A stretch of 64,000 nucleotides of DNA. It comes from an uncultured Aquimarina sp. (lineage in GTDB: Bacteria; Bacteroidota; Bacteroidia; Flavobacteriales; Flavobacteriaceae). Numbering within the stretch: the stretch's first letter is position 1; each line of letters starts with the position of its first letter. Shown one piece after another: positions 20,019 to 28,803 of the stretch. A program made the position numbers and the translations under genes. The notes under the pieces were generated by a model that was not told the origin of the DNA, made no database searches, and saw only the letters and a program-made list of their open reading frames with translations. Where the stretch lies: contig NZ_CANLYD010000005.1 of NCBI RefSeq assembly GCF_947495315.1, forward strand, positions 1 to 64,000. Reading direction: 5' to 3'.

Positions 20019-21020
20019 ATGAAAAAAGTAACCAAGGAAGTTTACCTGAAGTGGTACGAGGATATGCTTTTCTGGAGAAAGTTTGAAGACAAACTTGCTC
20101 AAGTATATATCCAACAAAAAGTAAGAGGATTTTTACATTTATATAACGGTCAGGAGGCTATCTTAGCAGGAGCTTTGCATGCAATGGATCTTACTAAAGA
20201 TAAGATGATTACTGCATACCGTAATCATGTCCAGCCTATCGGAATGGGTGTAGATCCCAAACGAGTAATGGCCGAATTGTACGGAAAAGGAACAGGTACT
20301 TCTCAAGGAATGGGAGGATCTATGCATATCTTTTCTAAAGAACATAGATTCTATGGAGGGCACGGTATCGTTGGAGGACAGATTCCTTTGGGTGCCGGTT
20401 TAGCTTTTGCAGATAAATACTATAAAAGAGATGCTGTAACCTTAACATTTATGGGTGATGGAGCTACACGACAAGGATCGCTTCATGAAACTTTTAATTT
20501 AGCCATGTTATGGAATTTACCTGTTGTATTTTGCGTAGAGAATAACGGATATGCTATGGGTACATCCGTAGAAAGAACAGCTAATCATACAGACATATGG
20601 AAACTTGGACTAGGATATGAGATGCCTTGTGGTCCTGTGGATGCTATGAATCCTGTGAAAGTTGCAGAAGCAATGGATGAAGCAATTACCAGAGCTAGAA
20701 CAGGTGGAGGTCCTACTTTTCTTGAATTAAAAACATATCGCTACAGAGGACATTCTATGAGTGATGCTCAGAAGTATCGTACAAAAGAAGAAGTAGCAGA
20801 ATATCAAAAGATTGATCCAATTACTCAGGTTCTGGATATAATTAAAGATAAAAAATATGCGACTGATGATGAAATCGCTTCTATTGACAAAGGGGTGAAA
20901 GATAAAGTTGCAGAATGTCAAAAATTTGCAGAAGATTCTCCATTCCCAGAAAAGAATTTGATGTATGACGTTGTATACGAACAAGAAGATTACCCATTTT
21001 TATCACACAAACCACAATAG
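20019..21020 (+). CDS. pdhA: Pyruvate dehydrogenase E1 component, alpha subunit
   Basis: A 333-residue thiamine-diphosphate-dependent subunit that decarboxylates pyruvate and acetylates the lipoyl groups of E2. RNHVQPIGMG and GKGTGTSQGMGGSMHIF are E1-alpha signatures. The ThDP motif runs from MGDGATRQGSLHETFNLA to VVFCVENN, and YRYRGHSMSDAQKYRT carries the phosphorylation-loop-like segment. The E2 gene starts three bases after its stop. The beta subunit and E3 are not in the window and must be encoded elsewhere. A TATTTTTG box (19914-19921) may be part of its promoter. Confidence 0.95.
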   Translation: MKKVTKEVYLKWYEDMLFWRKFEDKLAQVYIQQKVRGFLHLYNGQEAILAGALHAMDLTKDKMITAYRNHVQPIGMGVDPKRVMAELYGKGTGTSQGMGGSMHIFSKEHRFYGGHGIVGGQIPLGAGLAFADKYYKRDAVTLTFMGDGATRQGSLHETFNLAMLWNLPVVFCVENNGYAMGTSVERTANHTDIWKLGLGYEMPCGPVDAMNPVKVAEAMDEAITRARTGGGPTFLELKTYRYRGHSMSDAQKYRTKEEVAEYQKIDPITQVLDIIKDKKYATDDEIASIDKGVKDKVAECQKFAEDSPFPEKNLMYDVVYEQEDYPFLSHKPQ

Positions 21021-21023
21021 ATT

Positions 21024-22631
21024 ATGGCTACAGTAATTAATATGCCGCGATTGAGCGATACCATGGAAGAAGGAGTTGTCGCGAAGTGGCTTGTTAAGAA
21101 AGGTGACAAAATTAGTGAAGGAGATATCCTTGCGGAAATTGAAACCGACAAAGCAACAATGGAATTCGAATCTTTTTATGAAGGAGTATTGCTTCATATT
21201 GGAATTGAAGAAGGTGAAACTGCACCAGTTGATCAGCTTTTGGCGATCATAGGTGAAGAAGGAGAAGATATTTCTGGTCTGTTGAATGGAAACGAAGCAC
21301 CACAAACGGAAGCCCCTAAAGAAGAGAAAGTTGAAGAATCAGCTTCAAGCTCAGCGGCTGCCACAACTATTCCTGAAGGAGTAGAAGTGATTACAATGCC
21401 ACGTCTTAGTGATACAATGGAAGAAGGTACTGTAGCAACCTGGTTGAAAAAGGTTGGTGATACCGTCGAAGAAGGTGATATTCTTGCTGAGATAGAAACA
21501 GATAAAGCTACAATGGAGTTTGAATCTTTTTATAACGGTACGTTATTGTATATCGGTATAGAAGAAGGTCAAACAGCTCCAGTAGACGTATTGCTCGCTA
21601 TTATTGGTCCAGCTGGAACAGATGTTTCAGGTCTTAAAGATGGTGTGCCTGAAGCTAGTACTTCAGCTCCTAAAGAAGCAGTGGTCAAAGAAGAAAAAGT
21701 AGAAACAACAGCGGTTAGTTCTGGAAGTAATTCTTCTTCTGGAGGAAGAATATTTGCTTCTCCACTAGCTAAAAAAATAGCAGCAGATAAAGGAATAGAT
21801 TTATCTCAGGTTAAAGGTACTGGAGAGAATGGACGAATTGTAAAGAAAGATGTAGAGACATTTACGCCTTCTGCAGCAGTTAGCACTCCAGTATCGTCTA
21901 AGACAGCAACATCTACTCCGTCAATTCAGACATTTGCTCCGGCAGGAGAAGAAAGTTTCGAAGAAGTGAAGAATTCGCAGATGCGTAAAGCCATCGCCAG
22001 AAGCCTTTCAGTATCAAAATTTAATGCACCTCATTATTATTTAACGATTGAAGTAGGTATGGATAATGCGATTGCTTCTCGTAAAATAATTAATGAATTA
22101 CCAGATACAAAAGTATCGTTTAATGACATGGTGGTTAAAGCTTGTGCAATGGCATTAAGAAGGCATCCTCAAGTGAATACTTCTTGGAAAGATGATGTTA
22201 CCGTATATAACAAGCATATCAGTGTTGGTGTAGCTGTAGCAGTTCCAGATGGATTGGTTGTACCAGTTCTGCCATTTACGGATCATATGAATATTATGGA
22301 AATTGATACCAGAGTCCGTGATTTAGCAACTAGAGCCAGAGATAAAAAATTAACTCCACAAGAAATGAGTGGAAGTACTTTTACAGTATCTAATTTAGGT
22401 ATGTTTGGTATTCAGGAATTTACTTCGATTATTAATCAACCTAACTCTGCTATTTTATCGGTAGGAGCAATTGTTAAAAAACCAGTTGTTAAAAATGATC
22501 AGGTTGTTGTTGGTAATACTATGAAAGTAACGTTGGCTTGTGACCATAGAACCGTTGATGGGGCTACAGGAGCACAATTTTTGCAAACATTAAAACAATA
22601 TTTAGAAAACCCTGTAACTATGTTAGCATAG
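21024..22631 (+). CDS. pdhC: Pyruvate dehydrogenase E2, dihydrolipoyl acetyltransferase
   Basis: A 535-residue core subunit transferring the acetyl group to CoA. Two tandem lipoyl domains (~1-78 and ~124-200) each present the lipoylated lysine in EIETDKATMEFES, and both start with a MPRLSDTMEEG motif, showing internal duplication. Ala/Ser/Pro/Glu-rich linkers separate them. A peripheral-subunit-binding domain follows (ASPLAKKIAADKGIDLSQV, ~246-281). The catalytic domain has CDHRTVDGATGAQFL near the C-terminus with the active-site His. It is co-transcribed with pdhA and followed by a terminator. Confidence 0.96.
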   Translation: MATVINMPRLSDTMEEGVVAKWLVKKGDKISEGDILAEIETDKATMEFESFYEGVLLHIGIEEGETAPVDQLLAIIGEEGEDISGLLNGNEAPQTEAPKEEKVEESASSSAAATTIPEGVEVITMPRLSDTMEEGTVATWLKKVGDTVEEGDILAEIETDKATMEFESFYNGTLLYIGIEEGQTAPVDVLLAIIGPAGTDVSGLKDGVPEASTSAPKEAVVKEEKVETTAVSSGSNSSSGGRIFASPLAKKIAADKGIDLSQVKGTGENGRIVKKDVETFTPSAAVSTPVSSKTATSTPSIQTFAPAGEESFEEVKNSQMRKAIARSLSVSKFNAPHYYLTIEVGMDNAIASRKIINELPDTKVSFNDMVVKACAMALRRHPQVNTSWKDDVTVYNKHISVGVAVAVPDGLVVPVLPFTDHMNIMEIDTRVRDLATRARDKKLTPQEMSGSTFTVSNLGMFGIQEFTSIINQPNSAILSVGAIVKKPVVKNDQVVVGNTMKVTLACDHRTVDGATGAQFLQTLKQYLENPVTMLA

Positions 22632-22658
22632 TTTTATAAAGGAATTATATAATGTTTA

Positions 22659-22692
22659 AGATCCCACTTTTTTTGAAGTGGGATTTTTTTAT
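22659..22692 (+). terminator. Terminator of the pdhA-pdhC operon
   Basis: Stem ATCCCACTT / AAGTGGGAT with a T-rich loop, followed by a T-run. It separates the pdh genes from nudK. Confidence 0.88.
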
Positions 22693-22701
22693 ATTTAAAA
22701 A

Positions 22702-23289
22702 ATGAAAAAGAGAATTGAAAATTTACAATCAAATATACTATCAGATAAAACATTTTTATTAAAAGAATATACGTTCGAGTATACCCATACAGATGCTCAT
22801 ATTCCAGAAAAACACCTTCGGGAAGTCTACGATCACGGTGATGGTGCCTCTGTATTGTTATATAACCTCCAAAAGAACACAGTAGTTCTCACACAGCAAT
22901 TCAGATTGCCTACTCTTTTAAATGGGAATACATCTGGAATGAATATTGAAGTTTGTGCAGGATCTCTTGATGGTGATACTCCAGAAGTATGTGTAAAAAA
23001 AGAAGCACTGGAAGAAACAGGTTATGATATTAGTTCTGTTGAAAAAGCATTTTCGGTGTATGCATCTCCAGCTATAATGACAGAAATAGCACATTTATTT
23101 ATTGCCGAATATACAGATGAAATGAAGGTGGAAAAAGGAGGTGGGCTTGATCATGAAGAAGAATATATTGATGTTTTAGAAATAGATTTTAGAAAAGCAT
23201 TTGATATGATACAAACAGGTGAAATCAAAGACGCCAGGACCGTTATGTTATTACAATTCCTAAAAATAAAAGATATAATGGTATCATAA
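22702..23289 (+). CDS. nudK: NudK-type Nudix hydrolase (GDP-mannose pyrophosphatase)
   Basis: A 195-residue Nudix enzyme. It tracks E. coli NudK (191 residues) along its length: REVYDHGDGASVLLYN, VVLTQQFRLPT, the Nudix helix PEVCVKKEALEETGY, then AEYTDEMKVEKGGGLDHEEE and the C-terminal IQTGEIKDARTVMLLQFL. NudK hydrolyses GDP-mannose and related sugar nucleotides to the sugar phosphate and nucleotide. A mannose-1-phosphate guanylyltransferase is also in the window, at 32.2 kb. ADP-ribose hydrolysis is the main alternative activity. It is monocistronic, starting right after the pdh terminator. Confidence 0.85.
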   Translation: MKKRIENLQSNILSDKTFLLKEYTFEYTHTDAHIPEKHLREVYDHGDGASVLLYNLQKNTVVLTQQFRLPTLLNGNTSGMNIEVCAGSLDGDTPEVCVKKEALEETGYDISSVEKAFSVYASPAIMTEIAHLFIAEYTDEMKVEKGGGLDHEEEYIDVLEIDFRKAFDMIQTGEIKDARTVMLLQFLKIKDIMVS

Positions 23290-23446
23290 TTGGATGTCTA
23301 AGAGTACACTTTTTAAGTATCTTTATCAAAAATCATTCATTATTCAGAAAAAAAACATGAAACGAGTCATAACGAAATTTTTGATACACTTCAAAAATGA
23401 TTATTTGGTGAGTTCCTTTTGACATTCAAAACAATATAATAAACAC

Positions 23447-24391
23447 ATGAAACAGATAACATTTTTTATCATCGCGCTTTTATTTATAACTTGTAAAGAA
23501 GCAACTACAGCGCAATCCCCTATGTCTAATGTGGCAGCTTCTGACGTAGAAGTTATCATGAATTTTTTAGCTAGCGATGAATTAGAAGGTAGAGATACTG
23601 GAAGTAAAGGACTGGAAAAAGCAGCAAAATTTATAGAGCAGGAGTTTAAGAAGTCTGGAATAGAACCTTATTTTGAATCATATCTTAATACTTTTGATGC
23701 CAAAGGAATTGAAACCTACAATGTAGTAGGTTATCTTAAAGGTACCGATCCTGACTTAACTAATGAGTTTGTAGTAATAGGAGCACATTTTGATCATATA
23801 GGAAATGGAAAAGATGTAGATGGCGATACAATCGCTAATGGAGCTAACGACAATGCAGCAGGAAGTACCGCAGTGATTTCATTGGCAAAACATTTTGCAG
23901 AGGTAAAAAGTAATAAACGTAGTGTTTTGTTCGTGTTATTTGGAGCAGAAGAAAGAGGGTTGCTAGGTTCTGATCATTTAGCAAAAGTTTTAAAAGAGAA
24001 AAATCTTGACTTATATACGATGGTAAATTTCGAAATGATAGGAGTGCCACTAAATGATAAAACATATAAAGCCTACATTACAGGGTATGAAATTTCAAAT
24101 ATGGCAGAAAAAATCAATGAATATTCAGGGAAAGAATTAATAGGTTTTCTACCCAAAGCAAAGGAATTTCAGTTATTTAGAAGAAGTGATAATTATCCTT
24201 TTTATTCTGCATTCAATGTGCCTTGTCAAACGATTTCTACTTTTGATTTCACCAATTATGACTACTATCACCATGTAGATGATGAGGTTTCTGAGATGAA
24301 TTTCGAATTTATGGCAGAGCTCATTAATGATTGTGTGCCGGCAATTACGAGTATACTAAATACGCCAACAAAAGAAATTAAGCTAAATTAA
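23447..24391 (+). CDS. M28-family zinc aminopeptidase-like lipoprotein
   Basis: A 314-residue exported metallopeptidase. The N-terminus FFIIALLFITCKE resembles a lipobox with Cys16, so it is probably anchored to the outer or inner membrane. M28 zinc-site motifs appear in order: GAHFDHIGN (His), GANDNAAGS (bridging Asp), FGAEERGLLGS (catalytic Glu plus Glu ligand), and YYHHVDDE near the C-terminus (His). DELEGRDTGSKG at the start of the mature domain is typical of the family. Peptide specificity cannot be inferred. It stands alone with a downstream hairpin. Confidence 0.88.
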   Translation: MKQITFFIIALLFITCKEATTAQSPMSNVAASDVEVIMNFLASDELEGRDTGSKGLEKAAKFIEQEFKKSGIEPYFESYLNTFDAKGIETYNVVGYLKGTDPDLTNEFVVIGAHFDHIGNGKDVDGDTIANGANDNAAGSTAVISLAKHFAEVKSNKRSVLFVLFGAEERGLLGSDHLAKVLKEKNLDLYTMVNFEMIGVPLNDKTYKAYITGYEISNMAEKINEYSGKELIGFLPKAKEFQLFRRSDNYPFYSAFNVPCQTISTFDFTNYDYYHHVDDEVSEMNFEFMAELINDCVPAITSILNTPTKEIKLN

Positions 24392-24399
24392 ATTTTTAC

Positions 24400-24437
24400 T
24401 CCTTTTGGGTTTCTAAAACCTGAAAGGGCTTTTTTTA
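24400..24437 (+). terminator. Terminator after the M28 peptidase gene
   Basis: Imperfect stem CCTTTTGGGTTT / AACCTGAAAGG followed by a long T-run, between the peptidase stop and the next ATG. Confidence 0.6.
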
Positions 24438-24446
24438 TAAAAAAAC

Positions 24447-25127
24447 ATGAAAAATATTATAATTACTGGGGCAAGCAGAGGAATAGGATATGAGATGGCT
24501 AAATTGTTTGCCGACGAAGGACATCAGGTGCTGGCTTTATCAAGAAATGAGAAGCCTATTGCGGCTCTTAATAACAAAAATATTCATACATTTTCCTGCG
24601 ATCTATGTAATCCGTCTGATCTAGTAAAAATGACCGATTATATAACCAAAACCTGGAAGAAAGTAGATGTTCTAATTAATAATGCAGGCAAATTATTAAA
24701 TAAACCCTTTGCAGAAATTTCTACACAAGAATTTGAAGAAGTATATAAAGTGAATGTTTTTGGCGTAGCCGAAATTACTCGCTTGGTAATACCTTTTATG
24801 ATAAATGGGAGTCATGTAGTTACCGTGAGTAGTATGGGAGGTATTCAGGGAAGTATGAAGTTTCCTGGGTTAGCAGCTTATAGTTCTAGTAAAGGAGCGG
24901 TTATTACATTAAGTGAACTCTTAGCAGAAGAATATAAAGAAAGTGGTATCGCTTTTAATGTATTAGCGCTAGGAGCTGTACAAACAGAAATGTTAGAAGA
25001 AGCATTTCCTGGATATCAAGCCCCTTTAACCGCCATAGAAATGGCTACATATATTAAAGATTTCTCGTTGACTGCTAATAAGTTTTATAATGGTAAAGTG
25101 CTTCAGGTGTCTAGTAGTACACCCTAA
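24447..25127 (+). CDS. Short-chain dehydrogenase/reductase
   Basis: A 226-residue classical SDR. The nucleotide-binding TGASRGIGYEMA is at the N-terminus (7-18), NNAG is around residue 83, and the active-site Ser (VTVSSMGG) and YSSSKGA follow with the usual spacing. It is slightly shorter than typical 240-250-residue members, lacking part of the C-terminal substrate cap. The substrate is unknown; sepiapterin-reductase-like short SDRs are one comparison. It is convergent with the downstream minus-strand genes. Confidence 0.85.
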   Translation: MKNIIITGASRGIGYEMAKLFADEGHQVLALSRNEKPIAALNNKNIHTFSCDLCNPSDLVKMTDYITKTWKKVDVLINNAGKLLNKPFAEISTQEFEEVYKVNVFGVAEITRLVIPFMINGSHVVTVSSMGGIQGSMKFPGLAAYSSSKGAVITLSELLAEEYKESGIAFNVLALGAVQTEMLEEAFPGYQAPLTAIEMATYIKDFSLTANKFYNGKVLQVSSSTP

Positions 25128-25142
25128 TAGTTATTATGTCTT

Positions 25143-25526
25143 TTAAATATCCGTTAGTTTAAGATACTTATAGAATTGATGTACAGTAAGTACTTTCTTA
25201 AACTCTTCATTCTGAAAATAAACAATATTAGTTAAGTCTTTTGTTTTTTCGTTAGCAGAAGCATTAGACTGAATTATTTTATTAGCCTTAATAGAATATT
25301 TTATGATTACCTTTTTAATACGATCACTGGCATAATTACTAAGATTCAATTCTTGTTGCAAAAGAATTGCTCTTTGTTCTGCCAGCTGCTCTAACCTTTT
25401 GTTTACTTCCTCTAGTTGGGTTTCCACTAATTTTAATTTCTCTTTCGGATCTTGGTCTTCAACTTGGGGTTGTGCTATACTTGTAGTACAAATAAAAAGT
25501 AATAGTAAAATTATAAAAGCTCTCAT
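25143..25526 (-). CDS. Small exported coiled-coil protein, function unknown
   Basis: 127 residues. A clear signal peptide (AFIILLLLFICTTSIAQ) is followed by an acidic stretch and a heptad-rich helix KLKLVETQLEEVNKRLEQLA, then a basic helical C-terminal half ending VHQFYKYLKL. Predicted periplasmic. I do not recognise the family. It is separated from the next minus-strand gene by nearly 200 bases, so it probably has its own promoter. The C-terminal part resembles the Cpx/Spy-like small helical periplasmic type only in general character. Confidence 0.6.
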   Translation of the reverse strand: MRAFIILLLLFICTTSIAQPQVEDQDPKEKLKLVETQLEEVNKRLEQLAEQRAILLQQELNLSNYASDRIKKVIIKYSIKANKIIQSNASANEKTKDLTNIVYFQNEEFKKVLTVHQFYKYLKLTDI

Positions 25527-25723
25527 GACGTTTGATTGTTAAGTTTTCTTTATAAAATGTTAAAATCAGGGAATCAAAAATATTAATAATTGATTAACAA
25601 CAAGTTAAAAACTCAAAATACTCGACAAATGCTAATTTTTTTTCGTCGAAAAGCCTAAAATATAATGGTTTTAGAGTCATTGTAAGACGGAAAAACCGTA
25701 AAAATTATGTTAAAAAAGATGTT

Positions 25724-26197
25724 TTAATCGATTTTTGTTGATGATTTCATCCTTTCAAAAACTGCTTTTGATGTCTTAAACTTAACACCGTCGATCATTG
25801 TAGAAGAGGTTTTTATATAAGAAACAATCGTGTCAGTTTCGGTATTATTAAAATGAACTTGAGTGATTATTTTAGTAATTGAATCAGAGAGTACTTCAGG
25901 TTGTTCAATAAAATTAATTTGTTGTATTTCTTTTACGTCTTTTGAGTTAAATAATTTTACATCCTTCTCTTTGCTCTTAAATTCCGGGTGTTGTTTTACT
26001 AGTATTTGTTTGTCTAAATAATCTTGTAACTTTTCAGTAATCAAAACAGAGTAAGCATCTTCTAGTGCGTCAAAAGAGGTTTTCTCTTCCACAGAAATAG
26101 CCTCATCGGTTACGCTTTCAGCTTCCATCATTTTGTATGAATTGTTCGCACAACCTATAATCAGTAATAATATTATGAGATATACAAACTGTTTCAT
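25724..26197 (-). CDS. Hypothetical lipoprotein
   Basis: 157 residues. The signal ends in LLLIIGCANN with Cys16 as the likely lipidation site. The rest is acidic and soluble, with predicted helix followed by beta strands (SDSITKIITQVHFNNTETDTIVSYIK). No family is recognised. Its ATG overlaps the TGA of the upstream membrane-protein gene (ATGA at 26194-26197), so the two are translationally coupled and probably functionally linked. Both diverge from the VWA locus. Confidence 0.65.
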   Translation of the reverse strand: MKQFVYLIILLLIIGCANNSYKMMEAESVTDEAISVEEKTSFDALEDAYSVLITEKLQDYLDKQILVKQHPEFKSKEKDVKLFNSKDVKEIQQINFIEQPEVLSDSITKIITQVHFNNTETDTIVSYIKTSSTMIDGVKFKTSKAVFERMKSSTKID

Positions 26198-27099
26198 GAT
26201 TTCACTCTGAATTTTAGTTTAACAATTTGCCCTTTGGATCTTTTGGATTCAATAATTTCAATATTTCTTAAACTCTTGATTGGTGTAGTGAGTTTATCAA
26301 TGAATTCACTTTTAGAATATACTTCAATACCTAATCCCGATGGCAGTACCTGAAAAATAGTTGCGTCATTGGCAATCATTCTGGATAATTCATTTTTTCT
26401 GTTTTTCCAATCCTCCAGTTTACCATTCGCATAATAATGTAACATTAAGGCATAATCATCTGTACTAACTTGGATATTTTCATTAGTTATAGATGAAACA
26501 GTTCTAAAAATAGTATCGGTTTTATGATATGGAGATTTGATAACAAAATGAATATAGTCGTCTTTTGTACTCCATTTAAAACATCCTAAACTATCACTTT
26601 TTGCATAAAAAGGAGACTGTTTATCATTTAGGACTATAATATCGATAGGAGTTTTGGTAATGGGTAGATTTCTGTCCTGATCAATAAAACAAAAGCTAAA
26701 GGTGTGTGCTTTTGGAATTAAAAAATAAGCAGAGGTGATAAATACAATTCCAATTAACAAAAAACCAATCAATTTAGAAACTACACGACTTTTCTTCTGA
26801 ATTTTCTTTTGAGAATTCATTGCTTTAAAATCTGCCCAATTTTTATGACCACTGTATTCAGACAGCATATTAAGAATGTCTACCCGAGGTAATTTTTCCG
26901 CATTATTTTTAAAATAACTGTAGAAAGATTTTTCGCTAATACTACCTTTTACTTGTTTTCGTAAATCTTCCTGAAACAATATAATATCCTGACCTTTCCA
27001 CTGAGCGATATCATCACTCGAGGCAGTATTCTCTTTTAAAAACTGTCTAGTAACGGCTTTTTTAAGAAGAGAGAATGCTATGTGTTCTTCAGGATTAAT
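26194..27099 (-). CDS. Single-pass membrane protein of unknown function, unusual start
   Basis: The reading frame from the TTG at 26979 encodes 261 residues: a cytoplasmic helical domain (FQEDLRKQVKGSISEKSFYSYF), a membrane helix (LIGFLLIGIVFITSAYFLIP, ~70-89 from that TTG) and an extracytoplasmic beta-rich domain. The same frame is open upstream to a TAA at 27157-27159 and reads as convincing protein (EEHIAFSLLKKAVTRQFLKE, then DDIAQWKGQDIILFQEDL), with no ATG, GTG or TTG. The coordinates given assume an ATT start at 27099, adding 40 residues; 27102 is equally possible. A one-pass sensor or receptor is a guess from topology only. Confidence 0.6.
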   Translation of the reverse strand: MNPEEHIAFSLLKKAVTRQFLKENTASSDDIAQWKGQDIILFQEDLRKQVKGSISEKSFYSYFKNNAEKLPRVDILNMLSEYSGHKNWADFKAMNSQKKIQKKSRVVSKLIGFLLIGIVFITSAYFLIPKAHTFSFCFIDQDRNLPITKTPIDIIVLNDKQSPFYAKSDSLGCFKWSTKDDYIHFVIKSPYHKTDTIFRTVSSITNENIQVSTDDYALMLHYYANGKLEDWKNRKNELSRMIANDATIFQVLPSGLGIEVYSKSEFIDKLTTPIKSLRNIEIIESKRSKGQIVKLKFRVKS

Positions 27100-27194
27100 A
27101 ATTGTATTGTTTTGATTATTAAGTAAATATGACTTGTAAAACGGTTTACAATTGTTTTACAAAGGCTATACAAGAGTACAGGTTTTTATGATAC

Positions 27195-27202
27195 TATGTT
27201 TG
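27195..27202 (+). promoter_or_regulatory. Putative -7 box of the first VWA gene
   Basis: TATGTTTG fits TAnnTTTG and lies 31 bases before the ATG. The identical octamer lies 32 bases before the start of the second VWA gene (29751-29758). No convincing TTTG is found at the expected -33 spacing. Confidence 0.4.
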
Positions 27203-27233
27203 TTTTCAGTTTAACAAGGTAAAAACAATAAAT

Positions 27234-28802
27234 ATGAAAACAAAGACTATTAAAAAAATCGGATTTATACTTCTTGGATTGTTCTTTTTAGGAATAAGCT
27301 CTTGCAACCAGTATGCTACCAGAAAGTATACTGTTCACGAAAGTATTGTTTTAGAAGATAGAGTGGATTTTAAACAAGATATCAATGAAAATGATGAGGC
27401 GTACAAAGAAATTATAGAAAACGCTTTTAAAAGAGTCAGTTTAGCTCCACTATCAACTTTTTCCATAGATGTGGATAAAGCTTCATACAGTAATATTCGC
27501 CGGATGATTAATAATGGTCAGGAGATTCCTGAAGACGCGGTTAAAATTGAAGAAATGATCAACTATTTTAAGTATGATTATAAACAACCTGTAGATGAGC
27601 ATCCTTTTGCAATTCATACAGAATCCGGATCAACTCCTTGGAATGAAGAAACACAATTAGTCAAAATAGGAATAAAGGGCAAAGAAATACCAGCAGAAAG
27701 TTTTCCGGCATCCAATCTGGTGTTTTTAATTGATGTTTCTGGATCTATGAATGATATCAACAAATTACCATTACTAAAAAAGGCCTTCAAGCTGTTGGTG
27801 GCGCAATTAAGGACAGAAGACAGAGTATCCATTGTTGTATATGCAGGTGCTGCTGGTGTAGTGCTCAAACCAACAAGTGGAAAAAATAAGGAAAAGATAA
27901 TGGAAGCATTGGATAATCTACAAGCAGGAGGTTCGACTGCTGGTGGTGAAGGAATTAAGCTAGCTTATAAAATAGCAGAAGAACATTATATCAAAAACGG
28001 AAATAACAGAGTGATCCTGGCAACTGATGGTGATTTTAATGTAGGAGTTAGTAGTGATACTGGCATGAAAAAATTGATTGAAGAAAAAAGAGCATCAGGA
28101 GTATTCTTAACCTGTCTGGGTTTTGGAATGGGTAATTATAAAGATAGTAAACTAGAAACGCTAGCAGATACTGGTAATGGTAATCATGCCTATATCGATT
28201 CGATGCAAGAAGCACAGCGAGTATTAGGAACTGAGTTTGGAGGAACATTATATACCATTGCAAAAGATGTAAAAATCCAGGTAGAATTTAATCCAGCCAA
28301 AGTACAGGCATATCGTTTGATAGGTTATGAAAATAGATTACTAAATGATGAAGATTTTATAGACGATACTAAAGATGCCGGAGAACTGGGTAGCGGACAT
28401 ACAGTTACAGCATTGTATGAAGTGATACCAATCGGGGTACAAAGCAAATATCTTAAGGAGGTTTCAGATTTAAAATACTCTGAAAAAAATGAAAAAGCAG
28501 AGAAAGCTAAATATGGAGACGAGTTGTTTACCGTAAAATTTAGGTATAAAAAACCAAAGGAGGATCAAAGCATTGAGATGGTATATGTACATAAAACAGA
28601 TGTCGAAAAGCAAACGTCAATTGACTTTCGATTCGTTACTTCTGTAGCTTGGTATGGAATGAAATTACGAAACTCAAAATATATGCAAAATCAAAACATC
28701 GAAGATATCACCACTTTGGCAAAAAACAGTAAAGGGAATGATGAGCAGGGATATAGGGCAGAGTTTGTAAGATTAATGAATAGTTATGAAAAAGCGAACT
28801 AA
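27234..28802 (+). CDS. YfbK-like von Willebrand factor A lipoprotein (copy 1)
   Basis: A 522-residue lipoprotein (lipobox FLGISSC, Cys24). The N-terminal vWF-associated domain starts at the conserved LAPLSTFSIDVDKASYSNIR. The VWA domain carries the metal-ion-dependent adhesion site DVSGSMN (Asp167, Ser169, Ser171), then TDGDFNVG. A C-terminal YfbK-type domain ends AEFVRLMNS. This family (E. coli YfbK) has no settled function. Copy 2 at 29.8 kb is nearly identical except in its N-terminal ~100 residues. The DUF4349 gene begins one base after its stop, indicating an operon. Confidence 0.88.
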   Translation: MKTKTIKKIGFILLGLFFLGISSCNQYATRKYTVHESIVLEDRVDFKQDINENDEAYKEIIENAFKRVSLAPLSTFSIDVDKASYSNIRRMINNGQEIPEDAVKIEEMINYFKYDYKQPVDEHPFAIHTESGSTPWNEETQLVKIGIKGKEIPAESFPASNLVFLIDVSGSMNDINKLPLLKKAFKLLVAQLRTEDRVSIVVYAGAAGVVLKPTSGKNKEKIMEALDNLQAGGSTAGGEGIKLAYKIAEEHYIKNGNNRVILATDGDFNVGVSSDTGMKKLIEEKRASGVFLTCLGFGMGNYKDSKLETLADTGNGNHAYIDSMQEAQRVLGTEFGGTLYTIAKDVKIQVEFNPAKVQAYRLIGYENRLLNDEDFIDDTKDAGELGSGHTVTALYEVIPIGVQSKYLKEVSDLKYSEKNEKAEKAKYGDELFTVKFRYKKPKEDQSIEMVYVHKTDVEKQTSIDFRFVTSVAWYGMKLRNSKYMQNQNIEDITTLAKNSKGNDEQGYRAEFVRLMNSYEKAN

Positions 28803-28803
28803 T

